Assembly (NCBI RefSeq): GCF_001715295.1
Contig: NZ_MDKB01000003.1
Span: 1,195,954-1,259,953 of the forward strand
Direction of reading: 5' to 3'
From: Streptomyces griseus
GTDB lineage: Bacteria; Actinomycetota; Actinomycetes; Streptomycetales; Streptomycetaceae
Length of the DNA: 64,000 nucleotides
Shown here in pieces: positions 45,846 through 56,849 of this stretch (positions are counted from its first letter, which is position 1; each line of letters opens with the position of its first letter). Made by a program: the position numbers and the translations under genes. Under the pieces are notes generated by a model. It was given only the letters and a program-made list of their open reading frames with translations, made no database searches and had not been told where the DNA came from.

Positions 45846-46352
45846 TCAGCCGATCAGGCCGGGGATCTCCTGCACGCCGAACCACAGCAGCTCGTGGTCC
45901 TCGGCGCCGTCCACGGTGAACTGCGCGTCGTCGTCGCCGAGATCGGCCGCGCCCAGCGCGGCCGCTGCCGCCGCTACGTCCTTCTCGGCGTCGTCGGAGT
46001 CCACGTGCACGGCGGCGGCCTTCGCCAGCGTCACCGCCTCGGCGACGCGCACCTCACCGAGTGACGAGGCGTCCAGGACGTGGTCCGGATCGGCGACCGC
46101 AGCCCCGTCCGGCACGTCCACGGCCACGACGACCCGGCGCCTGGGCTCGTCGGGCCTCGCGGCGATCAGGCGCAGGGAGGCCGAGGCGGCCCGGCTGAGC
46201 GCCGCGTACTCCAGCTCCTCGATGTCGTCGGAGACGTACCACTCGCGCAGTCCGGGCGTCACGGCGTAGGCGGTCAGCGGACCCGGGCCGAGCAGGCCCG
46301 CGCTGTGCGCCTCGGCAAGACCGGAGAGCGTCAGGGGGACGTACACACGCAT
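45846..46352 (-). CDS. DUF6912-like conserved actinobacterial protein
   Basis: 168 residues starting MRVYVPLTLSGLAEAHSAG. Acidic, soluble, alpha/beta-looking protein with a conserved LREWYVSDDIEELEYAAL segment and a tail DHELLWFGVQEIPGLIG. The N-terminus and the WYVSDDIEELEYAA stretch are recognisable in many actinomycete hypothetical proteins. No catalytic motif is evident. It may be co-transcribed with the downstream HAD gene (65-bp gap). Confidence 0.8.
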   Translation of the reverse strand: MRVYVPLTLSGLAEAHSAGLLGPGPLTAYAVTPGLREWYVSDDIEELEYAALSRAASASLRLIAARPDEPRRRVVVAVDVPDGAAVADPDHVLDASSLGEVRVAEAVTLAKAAAVHVDSDDAEKDVAAAAAALGAADLGDDDAQFTVDGAEDHELLWFGVQEIPGLIG

Positions 46353-46391
46353 GGATGACCGCTTTCGTAGTCGATGACGTCCACAGGATAC

Positions 46392-46405
46392 GGGGGACGT
46401 CCCCC
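46392..46405. promoter_or_regulatory. Perfect 14-bp palindrome
   Basis: GGGGGACGTCCCCC lies 40 bases upstream of the DUF6912-like gene, in its likely promoter. A zero-loop palindrome suits a dimeric regulator better than a terminator. Confidence 0.35.
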
Positions 46406-46630
46406 ATCGGGGTCGGCGAGCCGTGCCCGGCTGTCCACCCGGCGACGGCCGTCACCCCCTCCGGACCTGTGCGGCGTCCGGCCCGCCACCCGGATAGGTG
46501 AACTCCGCGCGGGTCCCGTTCGGCCGGTCCCCGGCTTGCGGTGTCCGCGACCGGGCCCGTAGAAGATCCCCAGCAGAAAGTTACCGCCCGGTACTCGACG
46601 GGCGCCGGACAGCAGCCACGGGGGCTACGC

Positions 46631-47059
46631 ATGAGCACAGACAGGACGAGGCCGGCCGGACGACGCGATCGCGGCAGGCCGGGCACCGTACCGCCGCAGC
46701 GCACGCCGCAGCGGCCCCGGCATGCCCCGCGCCCGCACCAGTGGTTCGCGGAACGCCTGCTCGCGGTCCTCAGCGGCCAGCGCCCCGTGCACTGGATGCT
46801 CGGCCACACCATCGGGGAGGCCTACGACCAGCTCGCCGAACTCGCCCCGACCGCCCCGCTCGGTGCGGGGTACCGGCGCCCCGTCGTACGCGCCTGCCAC
46901 GGCGTCCAGCCCGCCACCGGTGTCGTCGAGGCCTTCGCCAGCATCGCGACCGGCGGCCAGATCCGCGCCCTCGCCTTCCGCCTCGAACAGGGGCCCGACC
47001 TCCGCTGGCGCTGCGCCGCGGTCGACCTGGGCGGCGAACGTCTGCCGGCGGTGAGATGA
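46631..47059 (+). CDS. Rv3235-family protein
   Basis: 142 residues from the ATG at 46631 with GGGGG upstream. The basic N-terminus is followed by a compact domain (HQWFAERLLAVLSGQRPVHWMLGHTIGEAYDQLAEL ... VEAFASIATGGQIRALAFRLE ... WRCAAVDLG) seen in Rv3235-like proteins of actinobacteria. Rv3235 lies close to secA1 in mycobacteria and here the gene is convergent with secA. Function unknown; the fold looks like a small NTF2-like accessory domain, which is inference. Confidence 0.78.
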   Translation: MSTDRTRPAGRRDRGRPGTVPPQRTPQRPRHAPRPHQWFAERLLAVLSGQRPVHWMLGHTIGEAYDQLAELAPTAPLGAGYRRPVVRACHGVQPATGVVEAFASIATGGQIRALAFRLEQGPDLRWRCAAVDLGGERLPAVR

Positions 47060-47180
47060 AAGGCCCCACGTGCCCGACGGCCCGGCGCACCCTCTGTGCC
47101 CGATCCCACCCGGAGGTCCTCCGCCGGGACGGCCCCGAAGCCCCTCAGCCGCCCCTCGGCGCTCCCCGGGGCCCACGGGA

Positions 47181-47224
47181 ACGGCCTGGGCCGGGGCACC
47201 CTGCGGTGCCCCGGCCCAGGCCGT
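47181..47224. terminator. Terminator of secA and the convergent gene
   Basis: A 20-bp perfect inverted repeat (47181-47200 with 47205-47224, loop CTGC) lies about 40 bases past the secA stop. A second hairpin, 8 bp with a TTC loop, sits nearer the stop at 47226-47244. Confidence 0.88.
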
Positions 47225-47265
47225 CCGGAGCGCTTCGCGCTCCGTCCTCCCTCTGCTTCTTCGCG

Positions 47266-50085
<2,820 letters not shown>

Positions 50086-50325
50086 TGAGGCTGGTCTCCT
50101 TGCCGGTCGGGCCTGGCACTGGGTCGTGTGATGGACTCTGGCGCGGGCACGGCAGGTGGGCCCCACCGCAACGGCCATCGTAAGCGAGGACCCCACCGCG
50201 CCGGGAGGGATGCTGCCGCGTTGCTCCCGCCGCACCCTCCCAGGACAACGGCCGGAGGGTGCGGAAGGTGCCGGGATGCCGGTAAAGAGGTCGCGTCACG
50301 GGTGCCGGATCACCACAATCTCCGC

Positions 50326-50916
50326 ATGGAGCCGATCACCCTCACCACCGAGCGCCTGCTTCTGCGGCCCTTCGAACCCCGGGACGCCGACGAGGTCCAC
50401 GCCGCCTGCCAGGCGCCCGACATCCAACGCTGGACGATCATCCCCTCCCCGTACTCCCGCGCCGACGCGGAACTCTTCGTAGGGGAGCTGTCCCCCCAGG
50501 GCTGGCGTGACGACACCATGTTCAGCTTCGCCGTGACGGCCCGGGACGGCGGGCCGGTCACCGGCGCCCTCGGTATCAACCGCCACAGCCTGCCGGGCAC
50601 CTACGAGGTGGGCTATTGGACGGCCCCGGACCACCGTGGCCGCGGCTTCACCACGGAGGCGGTGCTCGCAGCCGCCCGGTGGACGTTCACCGCCCTCGCG
50701 GCGGACCGGCTCGAGTGGCGGACCGAAGTCGGCAACACGGCGTCGCGGGCCGTCGCGCTACGTGCCGGTTTCCGTATGGAGGGGGAGCAGCGGTCGGCCC
50801 TGCTGAACAAGGGGACACGGCGCGACACCTGGAACGGGGCGCTCCTCCCCGCCGACCTCGGACTGCCCGGCACCCACCCGTATCTGCCGGCGCCCGATGT
50901 CAGTGGCGCCCTCTAG
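50326..50916 (+). CDS. GNAT-family N-acetyltransferase (RimJ/RimL-like)
   Basis: 196 residues from the ATG at 50326. Begins ITLTTERLLLRPFEPRDADEV, then GALGINRHSLPGTYEVGYWTAPDHRGRGFTTEA, which contains the acetyl-CoA-binding RGRGF motif, and NTASRAVALRAGFRMEGEQR. It transfers an acetyl group from acetyl-CoA, probably to a protein N-terminus or small amine; the substrate is unknown. It is divergent from secA with a 240-bp gap and ends just before a co-oriented gene. Confidence 0.9.
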   Translation: MEPITLTTERLLLRPFEPRDADEVHAACQAPDIQRWTIIPSPYSRADAELFVGELSPQGWRDDTMFSFAVTARDGGPVTGALGINRHSLPGTYEVGYWTAPDHRGRGFTTEAVLAAARWTFTALAADRLEWRTEVGNTASRAVALRAGFRMEGEQRSALLNKGTRRDTWNGALLPADLGLPGTHPYLPAPDVSGAL

Positions 50917-50926
50917 GGTTCCGTCC

Positions 50927-52102
50927 ATGACGCCTGTGCCGCAGCCCGTTCTGGAACTCTCCGCCGATCAGGCCCGCCGGATGGCCCTGCGGGCCCAGGG
51001 CTTCCTGGGCGCGCCGGACCGCCGGGGCGGGGTGCCCGGGGTCCTGCGCCACCTGGGGGCCGTCCAGCTCGACACGATCTCGGTCCTCGCCCGGTCGCAC
51101 GAACTCGTCCCCTACGCCCGGCTCGGTGGCGTGGGCCGCCGCGCGGTCGACGAGGCCTACTGGTCGGGGGGCCGGTCGTTCGAGTACTGGTCGCACGCCG
51201 CGTGCGTGCTGCCGGTCGAGGAGTGGCCGCACTTCGCGTTCCGCCGCCGCGCCTACCGGTCCCGCCCGCACTGGCACCACGACCTCCCCGCAGGCGCGTA
51301 CGAAACGGTGATCGCGCAGCTGCGCGCCGAGGGCCCGCTGACGGCCACGGAGCTCGGCGGCGCGAAGAACGGCGGGGAGTGGTGGGACTGGTCCGCGTCG
51401 AAGGTCGCCGTCGAACGGGCCCTGATGTACGGCGAGGTCGTGTGCACCGAGCGGCGCGGCTGGAAGCGTGTGTACGACCTGGCCGAGCGCGCGATCCCGG
51501 ACCCCCTCCTCCACGACGACCTGGACGACACGGAGTGCACACGCCGTCTGGTCGCGCTGGCGGGCCGGTCGCTGGGAGTCGGGACGCGCGCCGACATCGC
51601 GGACTACCACCGGCTGAGGGCCGAGCAGTTCGACGCCGTCGTGGCGGACTCCGGCCTGGTTCCCGTTTCGGTCGAGGGCTGGGCCAGACCGGCGTGGGCG
51701 CACCCCGAGGCGCTGGCCTCGGAACCACGCGGCCGGCACCGGACGACGCTGCTGTCGCCGTTCGACTCGCTGATCTGGGAGCGGGCACGCACGGAGCGGA
51801 TCTTCGCCTTCACCCACCGCCTGGAGGCGTACGTGCCCCGGCCCAAGCGTGTGCACGGCTACTTCGCCATGCCGCTGCTCGCGGGCGGCAGGCTCCAGGG
51901 CCGCGTCGACCCGGCGCGTGACGGCACGACGCTGGTCGCCCGCCAGGTCTCTCTGGACGGGCGGAAATCCGTGACGCCGATGGCGCAGGCCCTGGCGGAA
52001 GCGGCTTCCTGGGTCGGCTGCACCGACGTCCGGCTGGAGCGGGTCGACGCCCCGGAGCTGCGCGACCCCCTGCGCGCGGAGATCGCCCGCGTCCTGGGAT
52101 AG
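50927..52102 (+). CDS. AlkZ/YcaQ-family (HTH_42) winged-helix DNA glycosylase-like protein
   Basis: 391 residues from the ATG at 50927, ten bases past the GNAT stop; a start at 50897 would overlap that gene. The family is made of tandem winged helices and includes DNA glycosylases that repair bulky alkylation adducts or interstrand crosslinks. The segment VQLDTISVLARSHELVPYARLG holds a QLD triplet at the place of the catalytic Q-x-Q or Q-x-D motif, resembling the YcaQ/AlkX branch. FAFTHRLEAYVPRPKRVHGYFAMPLL is the conserved C-terminal part. No antibiotic cluster is adjacent, so a general repair role is more likely than self-resistance. Confidence 0.85.
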   Translation: MTPVPQPVLELSADQARRMALRAQGFLGAPDRRGGVPGVLRHLGAVQLDTISVLARSHELVPYARLGGVGRRAVDEAYWSGGRSFEYWSHAACVLPVEEWPHFAFRRRAYRSRPHWHHDLPAGAYETVIAQLRAEGPLTATELGGAKNGGEWWDWSASKVAVERALMYGEVVCTERRGWKRVYDLAERAIPDPLLHDDLDDTECTRRLVALAGRSLGVGTRADIADYHRLRAEQFDAVVADSGLVPVSVEGWARPAWAHPEALASEPRGRHRTTLLSPFDSLIWERARTERIFAFTHRLEAYVPRPKRVHGYFAMPLLAGGRLQGRVDPARDGTTLVARQVSLDGRKSVTPMAQALAEAASWVGCTDVRLERVDAPELRDPLRAEIARVLG

Positions 52103-52122
52103 GAGCCGGCCGCTGTGCCGCG

Positions 52123-52875
52123 CTATCTGATCTCGAGGATCTTCTCCCGCATCGCATAGACCACGGCCTCCATGCGGGAGTGCAGCTGCAGCTTCTCCAG
52201 GATGTTGCGGACGTGGTTCTTCACCGTGTTCTCGGAAATGAACAGTTCCTTGGCGATGTCGCGGTTGTTCATTCCCGTGGCGACCAACTTGAGCACCTCC
52301 AGTTCCCGCTCGGTGAGCCGGGGAGCGGGAACGAGGCGGCGTTCGTCGGTGCGCTGGATCATCGACTTGAACTCGGTCAGGAGTTTCGAGGCCATCGAGG
52401 GGCTGATCTGGGACTGGCCGTCCGCGACCGCGCGAATGGCCGTGGCCACCTCGTCGGTGGAGATCTCCTTGAGGAGATAGCCGGTCGCACCCGCCTTGAT
52501 CGCCTCGTACAGGTCGGCCTCCTCGTCGCTGATCGTCAGCATGATGATCTTCGCGCTCGGAGCCACCTCCTTGATGGAGGTGCAGGCCTCGATGCCGCCT
52601 CGTCTGGGCATCCGGACGTCCATCAGAACGATGTCGGGGAGCAGATCCGCCGCCTTGTCGACCGCCTCGGCACCGTCCCCCGCCTCGCCGACGACCTGGA
52701 TGTCCTCCTCCTGTGCGAGGACGATCTCCAGACCTCTGCGGAAGAGGGCGTGGTCGTCGACCACGAGTACCCGGATCGGCTCCTTGCCGAACCCGGCACC
52801 GCCCGTACCGGAATCCGGGCCCGAGACGTCGTCGGCGGCGTTGGTCCTGCGTACGGGCCCGAAGGTGTCCGCCAT
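52123..52875 (-). CDS. NarL/FixJ-type response regulator
   Basis: 250 residues from the ATG at 52875 with a perfect ribosome-binding site (GGGGGAGGAA). Receiver domain about 35-155 with the acidic pair [12 protein letters not shown], phosphoacceptor Asp in [12 protein letters not shown] and the conserved lysine in GYLLKEIS. The LuxR-type helix-turn-helix at the C-terminus is [43 protein letters not shown]. No histidine kinase lies next to it, so it looks orphan. Upstream it is separated from the HPF gene by a terminator. Confidence 0.95.
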   Translation of the reverse strand: MADTFGPVRRTNAADDVSGPDSGTGGAGFGKEPIRVLVVDDHALFRRGLEIVLAQEEDIQVVGEAGDGAEAVDKAADLLPDIVLMDVRMPRRGGIEACTSIKEVAPSAKIIMLTISDEEADLYEAIKAGATGYLLKEISTDEVATAIRAVADGQSQISPSMASKLLTEFKSMIQRTDERRLVPAPRLTERELEVLKLVATGMNNRDIAKELFISENTVKNHVRNILEKLQLHSRMEAVVYAMREKILEIR

Positions 52876-53003
52876 CGTTCCTCCCCCTGAAGGCCACGGC
52901 CTGAGGTCACAGACCGTCCGCCAACGGCAGTTCTCAGTAGGCCGGTTGGCTTGGGCCGCCATGATTCCATGCTCCGGCGCCCCACCGGTGACCACAGGAC
53001 CTC

Positions 53004-53051
53004 ACCCGAGTGCCCCTGGGGGCGCACAGACGCATCCAGGGGCACTCGGGT
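53004..53051 (-). terminator. Terminator of the HPF gene
   Basis: A 16-bp inverted repeat (53004-53019 with 53036-53051, 16-nt loop) lies 19 bases after the HPF stop. Confidence 0.75.
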
Positions 53052-53069
53052 ACGGCCTGCGGCTGTCGG

Positions 53070-53762
53070 TCAGCCGCCGAGCGCACCGCCCGCGCCGCCC
53101 GCCCCGTCGGAGGCCAGCGGGTCGGTCCTCAGGTGGATGACACCGTAGTCGTAGGCGTGCCGGCGGTAGACGACGCTGGGCTCCTTGGTCTCGGAGTCGA
53201 CGAAGAGATAGAAGTCGTGACCGATCAGCTCCATCTCGTAGAGCGCCTGGTCCAGGGTCATCGGTGCTGCGACGTGCGTCTTCTCCCGCACCACGAGCGG
53301 TCCCTCGCCCTGCACCTCGAGCGGACCGATCTTCTTGGTGGGCACGGGCGGGGTCGTCCCCTCACGGGCCAGCTCGCCGTTCTCACCGTTGAACGACGCG
53401 GCCCCCGGCACGACCTCCGCCACCTCGGCGGCGGACAGACGGCCGTTACCCCGTCGGCTGTAGCGCTTGTCGTGCTCCTTGCGAAGCCGCGCGTCCAGCT
53501 TGTCCGTGGCCAGGTCCAGGGCTGCGTACGGGTCGCCTGCCGCTGCTTCCGCCCGGATGACCGGTCCCCGCGAGCGAAGCGTGATCTCCACCCGGGCCGC
53601 GCGGTCGGCCTGACGGGGATTCGGCTCCTTGGACACCTCGACGTCCAGGCTCATCACCTTGCCGTCGAACTTCTGGATCTTCTCCAGCTTCAGCTTCTCG
53701 GCCACGTGCTTGCGGAACCGCTCGGGCACCTCGGTCTTGCGGCCCTTGACGACGATGTCCAC
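53070..53762 (-). CDS. hpf: Ribosome hibernation promoting factor, long form
   Basis: 230 residues from the GTG at 53762 (DIVVKGRKTEVPERFRKHVAEKL), with ACGGAG six bases upstream. N-terminal S30AE/HPF domain up to about 105, a linker, then the C-terminal dimerisation domain (REKTHVAAPMTLDQALYEMELIGHDFYLFVDSETKEPSVVYRRHAYDYGVIHL). Long HPF dimerises 70S ribosomes into inactive 100S particles in stationary phase. It follows the comF-like gene with a 327-bp gap containing structured leader sequence. Confidence 0.93.
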   Translation of the reverse strand: MDIVVKGRKTEVPERFRKHVAEKLKLEKIQKFDGKVMSLDVEVSKEPNPRQADRAARVEITLRSRGPVIRAEAAAGDPYAALDLATDKLDARLRKEHDKRYSRRGNGRLSAAEVAEVVPGAASFNGENGELAREGTTPPVPTKKIGPLEVQGEGPLVVREKTHVAAPMTLDQALYEMELIGHDFYLFVDSETKEPSVVYRRHAYDYGVIHLRTDPLASDGAGGAGGALGG

Positions 53763-54089
53763 GCAGAACTCCGTTCCCGGATCGCTCCGCTCGAACGGCG
53801 GAGCGTCTCCCTTTCGCACCAGACTCCGGTGATCGCCGGAGCTTCGGACTCGGTGACTTTCACCTCCTCCTCCCCCTTCGGCAGGGCCTCCACCCCACCG
53901 ACTTCCATGCTTCCGGCCTCGGTGGATCACCTGCCCGAAACGCGGTGGTGCATTCTTCGAGATTCGGTGTTCACCGGCCCTCACAACCGAACATAGCCTG
54001 CCCGGGACCGTGACGGCACCCGCTACTCACGCGTACCTCCGATCAGGTCGCTTTACCCACGCACCACCTGCAACGATGCAAAAATTCTG
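53763..54089 (-). promoter_or_regulatory. Structured leader region of the HPF gene
   Basis: This gap holds two hairpins on the minus-strand transcript: an 8-bp stem with a 7-nt loop at 53783-53805, 20 bases from the start codon, and CTCCGG/CCGGAG at 53824-53841. A purine-rich GGGGGAGGAGGAGG stretch lies near 53860-53875 without a start behind it. The promoter is probably near 53950-54000. A growth-phase control in the leader is possible. Confidence 0.4.
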
Positions 54090-54866
54090 TCAGTTCCGGT
54101 TTATTTCGAAAGCAGTCGGAGAAGCTGCGACTACCGCGGCCCGCAGGGAAGCCAGGGCGCCTCGGCCCGCGGACCCCCCGGGACCGGCGGACCCGCCGGT
54201 CCGCCGTGCGCCCACGGCCCCTCGGACCGCCCGGGCCGCGCGCACCGCACGCGCCGCTTCCGTCAGCGACGCCCCCGTCGTCAGCAGGTCGTCGACCAGC
54301 CACACCCTGCCCCCGTCGAGCAGGTGCCGACCCCCCGGCACCACTTCGAGCGCCCCCGCAAGATTCGCCCGTCGCTCCCGGGCACCCAGCCCGGCCTGGT
54401 CGGCCACCACCCGCCGCTGCCTCAGCAGAGCCGGCACGTGGGCCGGCGTGCCGCTCCGCCGCAGCACCGCCGCGGCGGCCAGTGCGATCCTGCGCGTCGG
54501 GTCGTGCCCGCGCGCGGCTGTCGCGCGCCGCGCGGACGGTACGGGTACCAACAGCAGCGGCCCCGCGCCTCCCTCCTCCCCCGCCCCGGCCCGCACCGCG
54601 GCCGCCAGCGCCCCACCGAGCGGCGCGGCCAGCCCCAGGGCACCCCGCTCCTTGTGGGCCAGCAGCATCGCGCGTACCGCGTCCTCGTACGGTGCGACCG
54701 CGTGCACCACCGGAAGCCCCGCGGGCTCGGGTGCGGGCCTCACCCGGCACGGCCGCGCGTCGAGCACCGCGGCGCACACATCGCACAGCTCCGTCCGCGG
54801 CCGGCCGCAACCGCCACAGGCCACGGGCAAGACCAGCGCGGTGATCTCCCGCCACCATGCCTTCAC
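54090..54866 (-). CDS. ComF-family phosphoribosyltransferase
   Basis: 258 residues. Starts with a zinc-ribbon CGGCGRPRTELCDVC (residues about 18-32), then a type I phosphoribosyltransferase domain with the PRPP-binding loop VWLVDDLLTTGASLTEA at about 188-204. A VPVPSARRATAARGHDPTRRIA segment is typical of the ComF family. Role in DNA uptake is proven only for some competent species; in actinomycetes it may be nucleotide salvage. Two tandem DnaA boxes lie 40-60 bases upstream of the ATG. Confidence 0.92.
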   Translation of the reverse strand: MKAWWREITALVLPVACGGCGRPRTELCDVCAAVLDARPCRVRPAPEPAGLPVVHAVAPYEDAVRAMLLAHKERGALGLAAPLGGALAAAVRAGAGEEGGAGPLLLVPVPSARRATAARGHDPTRRIALAAAAVLRRSGTPAHVPALLRQRRVVADQAGLGARERRANLAGALEVVPGGRHLLDGGRVWLVDDLLTTGASLTEAARAVRAARAVRGAVGARRTGGSAGPGGSAGRGALASLRAAVVAASPTAFEINRN

Positions 54867-54905
54867 TACTCCACTGTGCCCGGGTCACGAGAACCGCGCC
54901 GACCC

Positions 54906-54927
54906 TGTGGACAACACCTGTGGACAA
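54906..54927 (-). promoter_or_regulatory. Two tandem perfect DnaA boxes
   Basis: On the minus strand TTGTCCACA, the Streptomyces DnaA-box consensus, occurs at 54914-54906 and 54927-54919. Each lies in an identical 13-bp unit repeated head-to-tail (54905-54917 and 54918-54930). They occupy the lpqB-comF gap. Confidence 0.75.
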
Positions 54928-54983
54928 CACCCGGGCCCGTGGGTGTCCGACGGCTCGTCCACGCGGCAGGCAGGGCGGCGCCC

Positions 54984-56849
54984 TCAGCCCGGGTAGACCA
55001 GCGACGAGCCGTCCTTGAGCACCGTCTGCCAGTTGTCCCCCGGCGACAGCTTCACTATCCCGTCGCCCTCGGTGTCCGCCATCAACGGCAACTGCTCGTC
55101 GTCCGCCGCGGCGACCGCCGTCACCTGGTTCACCCCCGGCAGGACCCCGGAGGAGGACGTGGAACCGTCGGCCTGGACATAGCGCACCTGCTGCACACCG
55201 CCCTCCTCCTTGCCGACCACCACGAGACGGCTCCGGCCCGACCAGGAGACCGCGGTCACCTCCGCCAGCTGGGGCGCGGCCTGGCGCAGGTCCTCCACGG
55301 AAGCCCGCTCGGACGGTCCCGCGCCATGGCGCTCGACCCGGCCGATCTTCAGCGTCGTGTGCCCGTCCTTCGACACCATCAGAGCGATCCGCACCCCGTC
55401 CGCCGACATGCGCAGGGCCTCGATGCGCCCGCCGTCCAGGCCGGGCACCTCGACCTCCTGCGGCTTGCCCTGGCCGTCCACCAGTCGCAGCAGCCTCGGA
55501 CCGGACGGATCACGGTCGGCGACCCACAGATCACCCGTGCCGTCCCAGCTCGGCGCCGACAGCCGGTCCCCGGGCTTCACGGCATGGCTGGTGACGACCG
55601 GCGCGGCCAGCTCGGTCTCCGAGGCCAGCGAGGACACGTAGAGGTACCTCTGGTCCGCCGAGACCGCGGCGGCCAGCTGTTCGTCCCTGGCCACCCCCAC
55701 GGCGCTCATCGCCACCTGCCCGGAACCGAACGGCCCGACCACCGGCTCCGGCTCACCGCTTCCCTTGCTGCTCCCCGGGATCCTCTGGACGCGCCCCTTG
55801 TCGTCGACGAAGTACTGGCTGTCCGGCGCGTCCGAACCGCTGTCCGGCGCGAACTCCTCGGCCTCGTCGGCACCCAGGGAGCACAGCGGGCCGCGCTCGC
55901 CCTGCAGTTCCACCTGGCCCACCCGGGCCGAGGTCAGGTCCCGCAGGGTGAAGAGCACCTGGGCCGCCATCATGCGGCAGGCGCCCGGCCCGGCCTTGTC
56001 GGCCTTCTTGTTGAGCTGCACCTTCAGGATGTTCTGGTCGTCGGGCGCCAGAGCGGTCACATCGCTGCGCAGCGCCGTACCGGCCGGGAAGCGGGAATCG
56101 ACCACCGGCCGCAGCCAGTCCGAAGGCCCCTTCAGCAGCGACCGGACCGTCTGCGTGGCCGTGTCCATCCGCGTGACGGGATCCGTACGGTTGCGGACGT
56201 AGACCGGATCGGCGACCATCGCGGCACCGCCGTCCGCCCTCCCGGCGGCGAAGTAGTACTTGTTCACCGACCGGTACAGCCGCTTGAAGTCGGACTGCCC
56301 CAGCACGAGACCGTCCGGCACGACGTCGATGCGCCACTCCTGCTTGCCGTCCGGCCCCTTCTGCCGCACCAGGTGCAGCGTCTGGGAGTAGTCGGTCGGC
56401 GCGAGAGGCCGGTAGGAACTCTGCGCGTCCACCGCGGCCACCTGCTCGCCCGTCAGCGTGTACGTCGTGTCGGTGGCCTCGCGCTCGTCGTCGCGGAACG
56501 TCGGTCCGTTGCGGTTGGGGGCCTGTGCCAGCACCGTCGTGCCCTCGCTCGGCTTCCAGGTCCTGGCGGCTTCCGTCGTCAGGTACGTGCGCGTCGTCCT
56601 GAAGCCGGGGTCGTCGCTCGTCATCGACTCGAGGAACCCGTCGACGATCTCGATGGGCGCGGCGTCCTCCCTCGGCGGCACGGCGTACACCTGCACCTGG
56701 GAATCACCGGGCTGCGAGGCGCCGACGCCCTTGACGTCACCGGTCACCGGCATCGCGCCGCATCCCGCGAGCACCACGGCGCCGCAGCCGAGCAGCGCGG
56801 ACATCCGCACCGCCCGCCGACGGCCGCCCCGACGGGGATCAGTGTCCAC
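54984..56849 (-). CDS. lpqB: Lipoprotein LpqB
   Basis: 621 residues from the GTG at 56849, with AGGAGG nine bases upstream and an 11-bp overlap with mtrB. Signal peptide with lipobox LAGC (Cys about residue 29), a GerMN-like region and a C-terminal beta-propeller-like part (VEDLRQAAPQLAEVTAVSWSGRSRLVVVG). In actinobacteria LpqB interacts with the sensor kinase MtrB and modulates MtrAB signalling. It is the last gene of a tight mtrA-mtrB-lpqB run. Confidence 0.94.
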   Translation of the reverse strand: MDTDPRRGGRRRAVRMSALLGCGAVVLAGCGAMPVTGDVKGVGASQPGDSQVQVYAVPPREDAAPIEIVDGFLESMTSDDPGFRTTRTYLTTEAARTWKPSEGTTVLAQAPNRNGPTFRDDEREATDTTYTLTGEQVAAVDAQSSYRPLAPTDYSQTLHLVRQKGPDGKQEWRIDVVPDGLVLGQSDFKRLYRSVNKYYFAAGRADGGAAMVADPVYVRNRTDPVTRMDTATQTVRSLLKGPSDWLRPVVDSRFPAGTALRSDVTALAPDDQNILKVQLNKKADKAGPGACRMMAAQVLFTLRDLTSARVGQVELQGERGPLCSLGADEAEEFAPDSGSDAPDSQYFVDDKGRVQRIPGSSKGSGEPEPVVGPFGSGQVAMSAVGVARDEQLAAAVSADQRYLYVSSLASETELAAPVVTSHAVKPGDRLSAPSWDGTGDLWVADRDPSGPRLLRLVDGQGKPQEVEVPGLDGGRIEALRMSADGVRIALMVSKDGHTTLKIGRVERHGAGPSERASVEDLRQAAPQLAEVTAVSWSGRSRLVVVGKEEGGVQQVRYVQADGSTSSSGVLPGVNQVTAVAAADDEQLPLMADTEGDGIVKLSPGDNWQTVLKDGSSLVYPG

